From NCBI GenBank assembly GCA_022561755.1, contig JADFQN010000002.1, positions 1-57,751 on the forward strand: a stretch of 57,751 bases of DNA, read 5' to 3'. The notes under the pieces are model-generated. The model was not told where the DNA came from. It saw only the letters and a program-made list of their open reading frames with translations, and did not search any database. Source of the DNA: Bacteroidota bacterium. GTDB taxonomy: Bacteria; Bacteroidota; Rhodothermia; Rhodothermales; Rubricoccaceae. Of this stretch, positions 8,106 through 15,314 are shown piece by piece; the first letter of the stretch is position 1, and each line of letters starts with the position of its first letter. The translations under genes were made by a program, and so were the position numbers.

Positions 8106-8708
8106 ATGATTCTGCCCATTTACACGTACGGCCAGCCAATTCTTCGGGAGACGACCATCCCCGTGGAGGAGGATTCGCCGGAGCTGCAGCGCCTCATAGA
8201 CGACATGATTGAGACGGTGCGCCATGCTACGGGCGTGGGGCTCGCAGCGCCGCAGGTCGGGAGAACGGAGCGGCTGTTCGTGGTGGACCTCACCGGCGCG
8301 GCCGAGGAAATGGCCGAGGCTAATGAAGGAGCGGTCCCGTTCTACGCGCAGGAGCCGATCGCTCTCATCAACCCGGAAATCCTTGAAGCCGACGAGGGCA
8401 CGGCGATGGAGTTTGAGGAAGGCTGCCTGTCGGTTCCGGGCATCACGGAATGGGTTACGCGGCCGGATCGCGTGCGGATTCGCTTTTTGGACAGACAGTT
8501 CACCGAACACGAATTGGAAGCCGACGACATCCTCGCGCGCGTCTTTCAGCACGAACTGGACCACCTCAACGGCGTGCTTTTTCTGGACCATCTCTCCCCC
8601 CTCAAGAAGCGCATGCTGAAACGCCGGCTCACCGAGATGGCGAAGGGATTTATAGAGGTCGAGTACCCGGTTGCGCCACCCGGCGCGATGGCGTCGGCGC
8701 AAGGGTGA
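8106..8708 (+). CDS. def: Peptide deformylase
   Basis: This enzyme removes the formyl group from the N-terminal methionine of new proteins. All three family motifs are present: GVGLAAPQVG (residues 43-52), EGCLSVPG with the metal ligand C107, and FQHELDHLNG with ligands H149 and H153 and catalytic E150. The length, 200 residues, is normal for the family. An acidic insertion between motifs I and II (residues 64-79) is common in Bacteroidota. The ATG follows a T-rich stretch with no clear Shine-Dalgarno sequence. Confidence 0.97.
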   Translation: MILPIYTYGQPILRETTIPVEEDSPELQRLIDDMIETVRHATGVGLAAPQVGRTERLFVVDLTGAAEEMAEANEGAVPFYAQEPIALINPEILEADEGTAMEFEEGCLSVPGITEWVTRPDRVRIRFLDRQFTEHELEADDILARVFQHELDHLNGVLFLDHLSPLKKRMLKRRLTEMAKGFIEVEYPVAPPGAMASAQG

Positions 8709-8770
8709 ACCGGAAATATCACCGCTCGTACCATCGCCGCACTTAAGCGCGTCCTTAACCAGAGTCGTCG

Positions 8771-9580
8771 ATGTCCGCCGGGGTACTCGCCATTGGGAGT
8801 GTGCTGCTCGTGAGCCTTGTGTCGCTCGCGGGAGCCTTCACGCTATCGCTCGGCCGAGCGCGGCTGGAGCGTGTGATGTTCCTGCTCGTCTCGTTCGCTG
8901 TTGGCGCCATGCTGAGCGGGGCGCTGCTCCATCTCATCCCGAGGGCCTACGAGCAGTTGGAGGACGGCGCGTTGATCGGCGCCCTCGTTCTTGCAGGTGT
9001 ATTTGGGTTTTTTGTATTAGAGAAATTCCTTCACTGGCGGCACCACCACGGTACGCCCGAGGCGGCAGACGGCGGGAACGGGCACCATCGCGGCCATCAC
9101 CAGCAAGAGGTGGCTCCGTTTGCGACCATGAACCTCATCGGTGATGCCGTCCACAACTTGATTGACGGAATGATTGTCGCGGCGGCGTACCTGGTGTCGA
9201 TTCCCGCCGGTATCGTGACCACACTAGCCGTGATGCTCCACGAGATTCCGCAGGAGATCGGCGACTTCGGCGTACTCGTTTACGGTGGGTACAGCCCGAA
9301 GAAGGCGCTTCTGTTCAACTTCCTGTCGGGCCTCGTTGGTGTGGTAGGCGCGGTGATCGCACTCCTCATCGGCGCGCGCGTGGAGGGCTTCGCGGACTAC
9401 CTCCTGCCCATCACGGCCGGCGCGTTCATCTACATTGCGGGCAGCGACCTCATCCCGGAACTGAACCAGCGCCACAGCGACTCGGCCTCTCAGTCCGCCC
9501 TGCAACTGGTGATGATGGTGCTCGGCGCGAGCGTGATGTTGCTGCCGGGATTGCTGGAGAGTTTTTTGGCGACCGGGTAG
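8771..9580 (+). CDS. ZIP-family divalent metal transporter
   Basis: The 269-residue inner-membrane protein has about eight hydrophobic segments and a histidine-rich loop between the third and fourth (HHHGTPEAADGGNGHHRGHH), typical of ZIP proteins that import zinc or other divalent metals. The metal-site helices are visible: NLIGDAVHNLIDGMIVAAA and AVMLHEIPQEIGDFGVLV. Full family length. It is a single gene, 62 bp after def, converging on the epimerase gene. The metal cannot be predicted. Confidence 0.92.
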   Translation: MSAGVLAIGSVLLVSLVSLAGAFTLSLGRARLERVMFLLVSFAVGAMLSGALLHLIPRAYEQLEDGALIGALVLAGVFGFFVLEKFLHWRHHHGTPEAADGGNGHHRGHHQQEVAPFATMNLIGDAVHNLIDGMIVAAAYLVSIPAGIVTTLAVMLHEIPQEIGDFGVLVYGGYSPKKALLFNFLSGLVGVVGAVIALLIGARVEGFADYLLPITAGAFIYIAGSDLIPELNQRHSDSASQSALQLVMMVLGASVMLLPGLLESFLATG

Positions 9581-9586
9581 CAGTGT

Positions 9587-9643
9587 TTGTCCAATAGGGA
9601 TGCCTTGTCCATTATATTTGGACAGACCTGATTAATTGGACAA
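9587..9643. terminator. Nested palindrome between convergent genes
   Basis: TTGTCCAAT (9587-9595) and ATTGGACAA (9635-9643) are perfect inverted copies. Inside them TGTCCA (9606-9611) and TGGACA (9619-9624) form a second pair around an AT-rich loop, so the word TTGTCCA occurs four times in 57 bp. The position between two converging genes suggests a bidirectional terminator. A cluster of operator half-sites is an alternative. Confidence 0.5.
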
Positions 9644-9651
9644 ATGGAGCG

Positions 9652-10641
9652 TCAGACTTCAGAAGCGCTGCTCAAGGCCGCCGCAATCCGATCAGCGGTA
9701 TCACGAAAGGAACGGAAGGAGCAGCCGAGCTCCTCAACAGCCCTGTGGTTGCTGTAGCGGTACGTTTCCGAGGCCGCCCGCACGGTTTCTCGTGTGATGA
9801 GCGGCTTGACTCGAATCAGCCGAGCCAACGTTTCTGAGACCGTTGCCATCACCATTGCAGGACCTCGGTTAAGTCTGAGCCGAGGGAGCTTGGCACCGAA
9901 AGCCTCTGCCAGCGTACCAAAGATGTTGGCCCAGGAGAGGTTTTCGCCGCCGAGAATGTAGCGCTCCCCCGTGGCCCCGCGCTCCATCGCGGCGCGGATG
10001 CCGGCAGCGACGTCTTCCACATCTACAACGCACGTGCCGCCGGATGGAATGCCCGGTACGCGTCCATCCCGCACCTTTTCGACAATAGCCATTGAGTTCT
10101 CACCAGGCCGGCCGGGGCCGAAAATGAGGCTCGGATTGACGAGCACGGCGTCGAGACCCTCCGCGATGGCGCGGTGGACTTCCATCTCGGCCAGATGCTT
10201 GCTGACGGCATACGCCGAGTTTTCCTTCGACGCGGTCCACTCGGCCGTCTCGTCGATGGGTTCGTGGTGGCCGCGCGTCCGCCCCAAGGCCGCGATGCTG
10301 GATACGTGTACCATCTGCATAACGCCTGCCTCGCGCGCCGCGTCCGCCACGTTGGCCGTGCCGCGCACGTTGACATCCATCAGCCGCGCTTCGTCTTTCT
10401 TCCCCCCAAACCCGACGTAGGCCGCTGCGTGGTACACGTGCTGGACGCCTTCCATGGCTGCAAGAACCGACGGATAGTCCGTGACATCGCCGATGACGTG
10501 CTCGAGGCGATTGGCGGTATCGTTCAGCAAATCCAGCTTCGAGTGCTCCCGCCGCAGGATGCGCACGGCATGGCCTCCCGCCACGAGTTGCCGCGTAAGC
10601 GTTGCGCCGAGGAAGCCGGTTGCGCCCGTCACAAGAATCAT
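9652..10641 (-). CDS. NAD-dependent epimerase/dehydratase, extended SDR family
   Basis: The 329-residue protein is an extended short-chain dehydrogenase/reductase, of the group that includes dihydroflavonol-reductase-like and hopanoid-associated HpnA-like sugar epimerases. It has the N-terminal NAD(P)-binding motif TGATGFLG (residues 5-12) and the catalytic pair Y144/K148 (YAVSK) preceded by the serine-containing strand VHVSSIAALG. The C-terminal substrate domain is complete. Substrate unknown. Upstream on its strand lies a repeat-filled gap and the biotin carrier gene, possibly co-transcribed. Confidence 0.9.
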   Translation of the reverse strand: MILVTGATGFLGATLTRQLVAGGHAVRILRREHSKLDLLNDTANRLEHVIGDVTDYPSVLAAMEGVQHVYHAAAYVGFGGKKDEARLMDVNVRGTANVADAAREAGVMQMVHVSSIAALGRTRGHHEPIDETAEWTASKENSAYAVSKHLAEMEVHRAIAEGLDAVLVNPSLIFGPGRPGENSMAIVEKVRDGRVPGIPSGGTCVVDVEDVAAGIRAAMERGATGERYILGGENLSWANIFGTLAEAFGAKLPRLRLNRGPAMVMATVSETLARLIRVKPLITRETVRAASETYRYSNHRAVEELGCSFRSFRDTADRIAAALSSASEV

Positions 10642-10649
10642 TTTTTGAA

Positions 10650-10833
10650 TTCGCAGATTGAAAGGTTACAGGTTAGTTACTAGGGTTACAGGTTAGAAGA
10701 TTAGAGGTTTCAGATTCTTTAGGGCGGCGCATAGTCGCCAGACTAATGTTCCGGTGGTTCCAGCCTTCGAACGCGACAACCTGCAATCTTCCAACCTTCA
10801 ATCTGAAAATCTTCAACCTTCTAACCTGTAATC
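10650..10833. repeat. 7-8-nt word repeat block, inverted arms (AACCTGT type)
   Basis: The left arm (about 10655-10720) repeats GGTTACAGGTTAG-like words. The right arm (about 10785-10833) repeats the complementary words CCAACCTTCAATCT and AACCTGTAATC, with alternate spacing of 7 and 8 nt. A GGCGGCGCATAGTCGCC segment lies between. The block fills almost the entire gap between the epimerase start and the biotin carrier stop. Confidence 0.8.
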
Positions 10834-10834
10834 G

Positions 10835-11326
10835 TCAAACCAACTCGATTAACAACGCATTCTTCCCGACGGCGTCGCCGGGCGCCACGTGTACGGCCGC
10901 CACCCTTCCGGAAAGTGGCGCGCGGAGCTCGTTTTCCATCTTCATGGCCTCCAGAACGACGAGCCCCTGGCCTTCTTCTACGGACTGCCCAGGCTTCACG
11001 AGAACCTGCAATACGAGGCCAGGCATCGGGGCGTGGACCTCACGCCCGGCGGCCGAATCCTCGCCTTCGAAGCCGAACTGCTCCATCAGCAGCGCCATCT
11101 CGTCCTTCACGACAGCATCCTGTCTGATTCCTCCCGTCGTAACCTGAATGTGCTCGCCCTCTTGCTCGAACGTGATCACATGAACCTGTCCGTCCAGAAT
11201 CAGGAGGCCGCAGTTCGGGCCGAGGCGTTCGAAACGGGCGTCAAGCAGTTCGCCATCAAGAACGAAGTCGTTCCCCTCTCTATCGAGATCGAACGAGCGA
11301 TCACCGAGGCGTACTTGAAGATGCAT
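10835..11326 (-). CDS. Biotin/lipoyl-attachment carrier protein
   Basis: The C-terminal ~75 residues form a biotinyl domain with the attachment motif EAMKMEN (biotinyl lysine K129), preceded by VHAPMPGLVLQVLVKPGQ. The N-terminal half resembles the extra domain of carrier subunits of acyl-CoA carboxylases or decarboxylases rather than AccB. At 163 residues it is a complete free-standing carrier, but no biotin carboxylase or carboxyltransferase beta subunit is next to it; accA lies 28 kb away. It would carry CO2 on biotin for a partner encoded elsewhere. A terminal-inverted-repeat element begins 22 bp upstream. Confidence 0.88.
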   Translation of the reverse strand: MHLQVRLGDRSFDLDREGNDFVLDGELLDARFERLGPNCGLLILDGQVHVITFEQEGEHIQVTTGGIRQDAVVKDEMALLMEQFGFEGEDSAAGREVHAPMPGLVLQVLVKPGQSVEEGQGLVVLEAMKMENELRAPLSGRVAAVHVAPGDAVGKNALLIELV

Positions 11327-11347
11327 CGTAGGGTAGGAATGAGCAAA

Positions 11348-11528
11348 GAGGCTGTTGAACTACGTCATCCTTCCTGCGACGGCACCTCTCGGCCGATCTC
11401 TTCGTTGCGAGATGCTCGCTGAATCACCGATTCAACTACGATCTCGCGCCCTAATCTCAACCGAGATGCGCTCCCCGACAAGTCGGGGCAGGCTGTCTCG
11501 GCGAAAGAGCACGTAATTCAACAGCCTC
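11348..11528 (+). mobile_element. MITE-like element, copy 1
   Basis: Terminal inverted repeats GAGGCTGTTGAACTACGT and ACGTAATTCAACAGCCTC match at all but one position. The 181-bp interior has no gene and contains the family landmarks CGATCTC, GATTCA and CTCGGCGA; it also carries a CCCCGACAAGTCGGGG palindrome absent from other copies. It sits between the divergent biotin carrier and aat genes and so could carry or displace their promoters. No target-site duplication was found. Confidence 0.8.
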
Positions 11529-11600
11529 CTAAGAAGATAGCGTTCTCCCTTGCGACTCTTGACCAGAATCGGCATTTTGAACACGTACTCGAAGCCAATT

Positions 11601-12215
11601 ATGCATCCGCCGCTCACCACCGAACTGCTGCTCTCCGCGTATTGCAGCGGCCTCTTCCCGATGGCCGACCCGGATGACGACGGCCGGATTTCATGGTACG
11701 CTCCCGATCCTAGGGCGATTCTGCCGCTTGACGGACTGCACATCTCAAAGTCGCTTGCTCGCACCGTTCGACAGGGGAAGTTTGAGGTCAGCGTGGATCG
11801 GGCGTTTGAGAACGTGATGCGGATGTGCGCCGAGTCAGCGCCGGGCCGCGAGACCACGTGGATTTCCGAAGAGCTGATCGGGGCCTACTCCGAATTGCAC
11901 GAGAGGGACTATGCGCACAGCGTGGAGTGCCGGCGAGACGGGGAGTTGGCCGGCGGCCTCTACGGGGTAGCAATCGGCGGGGCATTTTTCGCCGAGTCCA
12001 TGTTCAGCCGCTCCCGCGACGCCTCCAAGGTCGCGTTGGCGCATCTGGTGGAGCGGTTGCAAGCCGGCCGCTTTGTTTTGTTGGATGTGCAAATGAACAC
12101 GCCGCATCTGGCGCGGCTTGGTGCGGTGGTCATCTCGCGTTCGGCGTACGGAATTCGCCTTGCGCGGGCACTAACAGTCTCGGCGGACTGGAACGCCATC
12201 GATACCGTCGGTTGA
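11601..12215 (+). CDS. aat: Leucyl/phenylalanyl-tRNA--protein transferase
   Basis: Aat adds leucine or phenylalanine to N-terminal basic residues, marking proteins for ClpAP degradation in the N-degron pathway. The 204-residue product shows the family motifs YCSGLFPMAD, ISWYAPDPRAILPL, GGLYGVAIGGAFFAESMFS and FVLLDVQMNTPHLARLGA. The ATG at 11601 gives the usual N-terminus (MHPPLTTELLLSAY) and was preferred to an upstream in-frame start at 11550. A MITE-like element ends 72 bp upstream. Confidence 0.96.
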   Translation: MHPPLTTELLLSAYCSGLFPMADPDDDGRISWYAPDPRAILPLDGLHISKSLARTVRQGKFEVSVDRAFENVMRMCAESAPGRETTWISEELIGAYSELHERDYAHSVECRRDGELAGGLYGVAIGGAFFAESMFSRSRDASKVALAHLVERLQAGRFVLLDVQMNTPHLARLGAVVISRSAYGIRLARALTVSADWNAIDTVG

Positions 12216-12296
12216 CGACTTCGTAATCCGGCGGCCTATCGCGGGGGCTATTTTAGTGTGTCGCACGTTAGAGGATCGTCTCCCTTTCAAATTGCC

Positions 12297-13202
12297 ATGT
12301 TTCGCCATCTCCTCCCTGTTTTCGTACTTCTCCTCGTTGCGTGTACCGATGCGCCCGCGTCCGATTCCGAGCAGGGTCCGCCCATGGTGGCCGTCTCGGA
12401 TACCACGACCGCCGACGCGGAGACGATGGCTGCCTTCGAGCGCGTGATGACCACAGCGCGCACCGAAGCCTTCTCTGAGCGCCCGTTCGGGGCGATCGTC
12501 CAATCGGTCGGGGAGGTGCTAATCGGTGCGCGGTATCAGGACGGGTTGCTGGATGTCAGCGCCGAAGAAACGCTGGTGGTCGATCTGACGGCGTTTGACT
12601 GCGTACTCTACGTCGAGAACGTGCTGGCGCTGGCGCGCGGCATCGCACAAGAGAACTACTCGTTCGCCGGCTACGTTGCCAACCTCGAAGACCTGCGCTA
12701 CCGGAACGGCACACTGGACGGCTATTGCTCGCGTCTCCATTACTTCACCGACTGGATGTACGACAACGCCTCGCGCGAGCACGTGACTAACATTACAAGG
12801 GACATCGGCGGAGAGGCCCTGCCCAAGACGCTCGATTTCATGACGACCCACCGCGGCGCCTACGCGCGCCTCGTCAGCGACTCCACCTTTGCTTGCATTT
12901 TGGGGATGGAGGAGCATATCCTGGGCCGCGAATTGTTCTACGTGCCGCAGGACCGTATTGAGGCCGTTTACGACCAGTTCGAGGCAGGCGACGTGATCGC
13001 CACGGCCACGCACATCGGCGGGCTAGACGTAACGCACACGGGCTTTGTCCATCGCACGGAAGGTGGCGGCATCGGTTTTCTGCACGCCTCCAGCACCGGC
13101 GAGGTGAAGGTGGCGGATGATCTGGCGGCCTACATTCGCAGCAACGATGTGCAGATCGGGATCATCGTCGCACGGCCCGTCGATCCGAGGAGTGAGCAGT
13201 AG
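12297..13202 (+). CDS. DUF1460 lipoprotein, putative cell-wall amidase
   Basis: DUF1460 proteins have an NlpC/P60-like cysteine peptidase fold, and some act as N-acetylmuramoyl-alanine amidases. The ATG at 12297 gives a lipoprotein signal peptide (FVLLLVAC, cysteine 16), so the enzyme is likely periplasmic and lipid-anchored. Family features are LTAFDCVLYVENVLALAR with the candidate catalytic cysteine, SRLHYFTDWMYDN, and GGLDVTHTGFVHR with the candidate histidine. The 301-residue length is normal. An upstream in-frame start (12258) would bury the signal peptide and was not used. Confidence 0.88.
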   Translation: MFRHLLPVFVLLLVACTDAPASDSEQGPPMVAVSDTTTADAETMAAFERVMTTARTEAFSERPFGAIVQSVGEVLIGARYQDGLLDVSAEETLVVDLTAFDCVLYVENVLALARGIAQENYSFAGYVANLEDLRYRNGTLDGYCSRLHYFTDWMYDNASREHVTNITRDIGGEALPKTLDFMTTHRGAYARLVSDSTFACILGMEEHILGRELFYVPQDRIEAVYDQFEAGDVIATATHIGGLDVTHTGFVHRTEGGGIGFLHASSTGEVKVADDLAAYIRSNDVQIGIIVARPVDPRSEQ

Positions 13203-13205
13203 CTG

Positions 13206-13305
13206 CATAACAAGTAACCGCGTGAGGGGTGCAGTCCATACGCCCTCACAGCCTGCCCCGTACTTGATGCGGGGTAACCACGTCCTCACGTAATCACGCC
13301 GCTCT
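13206..13305. repeat. Inverted word-repeat block (CACGTAATCACG type)
   Basis: The gap before pfkA holds GTAACCGCGTGAGG and the opposed CCTCACGTAATCACG, with CCCCGTACTTGATGCGGGG (13256-13274) as a small internal hairpin. The same CACGTAATCACG words recur at 21.97-22.03 kb. The block fills the whole DUF1460-pfkA gap. Confidence 0.65.
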
Positions 13306-13310
13306 CACCC

Positions 13311-14294
13311 ATGCCCCCCATCACCCGCATCGGCGTGTACACCTCCGGCGGCGACGCGCCAGGTATGAACGCGTGCATCCGCGCCGTGACGCGACGGGCT
13401 CTGGTGGCCGGGAAAGAGGTCGTGGGCATCTTGCGGGGCTACGCCGGGATGATTGAAGGCGAGTTTGTTGACATGGATCGGCAGTTCGTATCCAACATCC
13501 TCCAGAGGGGCGGAACCATACTCAAGAGTGGACGCAGCACGGAGTTTCGGACGACCGCCGGCCGCGTTCGTGCCGCCGAAAATCTCCGCAAGGCCAAAAT
13601 CGACGCGGTGGTTGCCATCGGTGGAGATGGGACGCTGCAGGCCGCCACGATGCTCGCCGACGAGCACGGCATCGCCATAGTCGGCTGCCCCGGCACCATC
13701 GACAATGATCTGTACGGGACGGACGAGACCATCGGGTTCGACACCGCTATCAACACGGCGCTGGAGAGCATCGACAAAATCCGCGACACCGCAGATGCTC
13801 ACGAACGGCTGTTTCTGATTGAGGTGATGGGCCGCGCTACGGGGTTTATTGCGCTGGCGTGCGGAATCGGCGCGGGAGCGGAACTCATCGTGGTCCCCGA
13901 TCAACTCGACGACATCGAAGGCATCAAAGATCATCTCGCGGAATTGATGTCGCAGCAGCACCGCAGCAGCATCGTGGTGGTCGCAGAAGGGCCGGGCCTG
14001 AACGGAGCGCAGACCATCGCCCAGGCGCTTCCGGCCGACGAGCGGTTTCAAAACCTCGACCTTCGAGTGACCGTGCTCGGCCACGTTCAACGCGGCGGAT
14101 CGCCCACAGCCCGCGACCGCGTTCTGGCGACCAGGCTCGGTGTAGCCGCCGTCGAAACGCTTCTCGAAGGCAAGGCCAACATCATGGTGGGCCTGGTGGA
14201 CGGCAAGATCGAACACATACCCATCGCCGAGGTCTGGAGCCGCCGCAAAGACATCGACCAGAGCGCGCTGGAGCTGGCGCGGGTGGTGAGCTAG
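13311..14294 (+). CDS. pfkA: ATP-dependent 6-phosphofructokinase
   Basis: This glycolytic enzyme phosphorylates fructose 6-phosphate to the 1,6-bisphosphate. The 327-residue protein has the nucleotide motif YTSGGDAPGMNACIRA, the GGDGT motif (AIGGDGTLQAA) with the glycine that marks ATP users, the catalytic PGTIDNDLYGTD and the substrate motif EVMGRATGFIAL. Length is normal. Its stop codon shares the palindrome CTAG with the stop codon of the opposing rsbW-like gene. Confidence 0.97.
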   Translation: MPPITRIGVYTSGGDAPGMNACIRAVTRRALVAGKEVVGILRGYAGMIEGEFVDMDRQFVSNILQRGGTILKSGRSTEFRTTAGRVRAAENLRKAKIDAVVAIGGDGTLQAATMLADEHGIAIVGCPGTIDNDLYGTDETIGFDTAINTALESIDKIRDTADAHERLFLIEVMGRATGFIALACGIGAGAELIVVPDQLDDIEGIKDHLAELMSQQHRSSIVVVAEGPGLNGAQTIAQALPADERFQNLDLRVTVLGHVQRGGSPTARDRVLATRLGVAAVETLLEGKANIMVGLVDGKIEHIPIAEVWSRRKDIDQSALELARVVS

Positions 14295-14728
14295 TCTCCG
14301 TTTGCAGTTCCATCCCGCCGTTTCGTCAGCCGCACTTCGCTCGTATGGCCGCTTGCCTTGAAACGCACGTCATCGACCAGTTTGTGAATGAGGTGCAGGC
14401 CGTAGCCATGCTTGCGTCGTTGGCTGCGGATGTCAGTCAGAGCTGCCAACTGGTGCTGTTTGGGATCGAAAGGTTTTCCGTGGTGGCGCACGGTCACGAC
14501 CAGGACGTCGGCTTTCAGCTTCGCCTCCACGTCTACGGTACCGTTCGGTTTGCCGCCGTAGCCGTGCTCAATAGCGTTGGCGCAGGCTTCATCGACAGCG
14601 CATTGAAGGGCACTTGCCTCTTCACTAGAGAGCCCCGCCTCCGCAGCCCACGATGCGACGGCTCGCCGCACGCGGGCGAGTTGGCTCGTCCGGCTTGGGA
14701 TGGACAGTTTATGGGGACAGCGGGCCAT
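14291..14728 (-). CDS. RsbW-like anti-sigma serine kinase (HATPase)
   Basis: The 145-residue protein is a stand-alone GHKL ATPase of the RsbW/SpoIIAB group, which binds an alternative sigma factor and phosphorylates its STAS antagonist. The N box is visible in QCAVDEACANAIEHGYGG and the G2-like box in KHGYGLHLIHKLVDDV. It is last in the operon phosphatase - antagonist - kinase; its ATG overlaps the antagonist stop codon (TGATG), indicating coupled translation. No sigma factor gene is adjacent, so the target is unknown. Confidence 0.9.
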   Translation of the reverse strand: MARCPHKLSIPSRTSQLARVRRAVASWAAEAGLSSEEASALQCAVDEACANAIEHGYGGKPNGTVDVEAKLKADVLVVTVRHHGKPFDPKQHQLAALTDIRSQRRKHGYGLHLIHKLVDDVRFKASGHTSEVRLTKRRDGTANGD

Positions 14729-15117
14729 CAGGCTGGGTCTTCGGAAGTGTCTGCAGATGTGTTTTCGGACGTACCGTTGAACCGCGCCACGGCTTCGTCT
14801 TCGGTCTCCACGATGTCAAAGAGTAGCGGAAAGCCCAGCAGGTCGAACACGGTGAAAACACGTGGCTGGAGGCCCGCGATCTTGATGTCACCGCCGCCCT
14901 CGCGCGCCATCTCCACGAACGCCATGAACACGCCGAGGCCCGCCGAGGAGATGTACTGCAAGTCTTTCCCTTGCACGACGATCTTGCACTCGCCTTCGGT
15001 TACACACTTCTGGAGGGCGGCCTCAAACTCGGCCGCGGTGTGGGCGTCGAGTTCGCCGGTGAGATCGAGGACGCAGACATCGCCGCGGTGACGGAAGGAA
15101 ACGGAAAAGTTGCTCAT
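14728..15117 (-). CDS. STAS-domain anti-sigma factor antagonist (RsbV-like)
   Basis: The 129-residue STAS protein releases the partner sigma factor when unphosphorylated. The core is DVCVLDLTGELDAHTAAEF and LQYISSAGLGVFMAF, where S58 is the likely phosphorylation site by family alignment. A short acidic tail follows. A MITE-like element ends two bases before the ATG, so the original ribosome-binding region has been displaced; no Shine-Dalgarno sequence is present in the element end. A 55-codon frame through the element ends in a TGA overlapping this ATG (ATGA), which could allow coupled initiation. Confidence 0.92.
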   Translation of the reverse strand: MSNFSVSFRHRGDVCVLDLTGELDAHTAAEFEAALQKCVTEGECKIVVQGKDLQYISSAGLGVFMAFVEMAREGGGDIKIAGLQPRVFTVFDLLGFPLLFDIVETEDEAVARFNGTSENTSADTSEDPA

Positions 15118-15281
15118 AGGAGTCTGTCGGGTTTGGAGGATCGTAGTGAGGCGAGTGGGGAATCGAGATCATTTTTTGATCTTTTGAGGCGCATAGTGGG
15201 TCGTCGTAACGAAAAAGATCGAGAAAATGGGCCGATTAACCGCCGCCGCAATAGAGTCCTCCTAAATCCGACAGACTCCAT
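15114..15281 (-). other. 55-codon open frame through the MITE, overlapping rsbV start
   Basis: The ATG at 15281-15279 lies in the upstream copy of the target duplication (CTATG on this strand) and was probably the old initiation region of rsbV. It reads through the whole element without a stop (arginine- and serine-rich, MESVGFRRTLLRRR...) and ends at TGA, sharing ATGA with the present rsbV start. No homology is recognised; a translated leader is possible but unproven. Confidence 0.35.
15120..15278 (-). mobile_element. MITE-like element, copy 2, with target duplication CATAG
   Basis: The 159-bp element has terminal inverted repeats GAGTCTGTCGGGTTTGGAGGA and TCCTCCTAAATCCGACAGACTC, and is flanked by the direct repeat CATAG (15115-15119 and 15279-15283). 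On the minus strand it has the family order: terminal repeat, GCGGCGGCGG, CGATCTTTTTCGTT, GATCTCGATT, CTCGCCTC, terminal repeat. It lies between the rsbU-like stop and the rsbV-like start. Confidence 0.88.
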
Positions 15282-15314
15282 AGACTCGGTCGAACGGAAA
15301 GCTGTAAAGAAGAC

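Noticed and set aside
14288-14296. Convergent overlap of pfkA and rsbW stop codons as a regulatory site
   Set aside because: The shared CTAG is a simple consequence of tail-to-tail packing.
13859-15091. 410-codon plus-strand frame across pfkA and the rsbW/rsbV genes
   Set aside because: It overlaps three well supported genes in other frames and its translation is low-complexity and Arg-rich.
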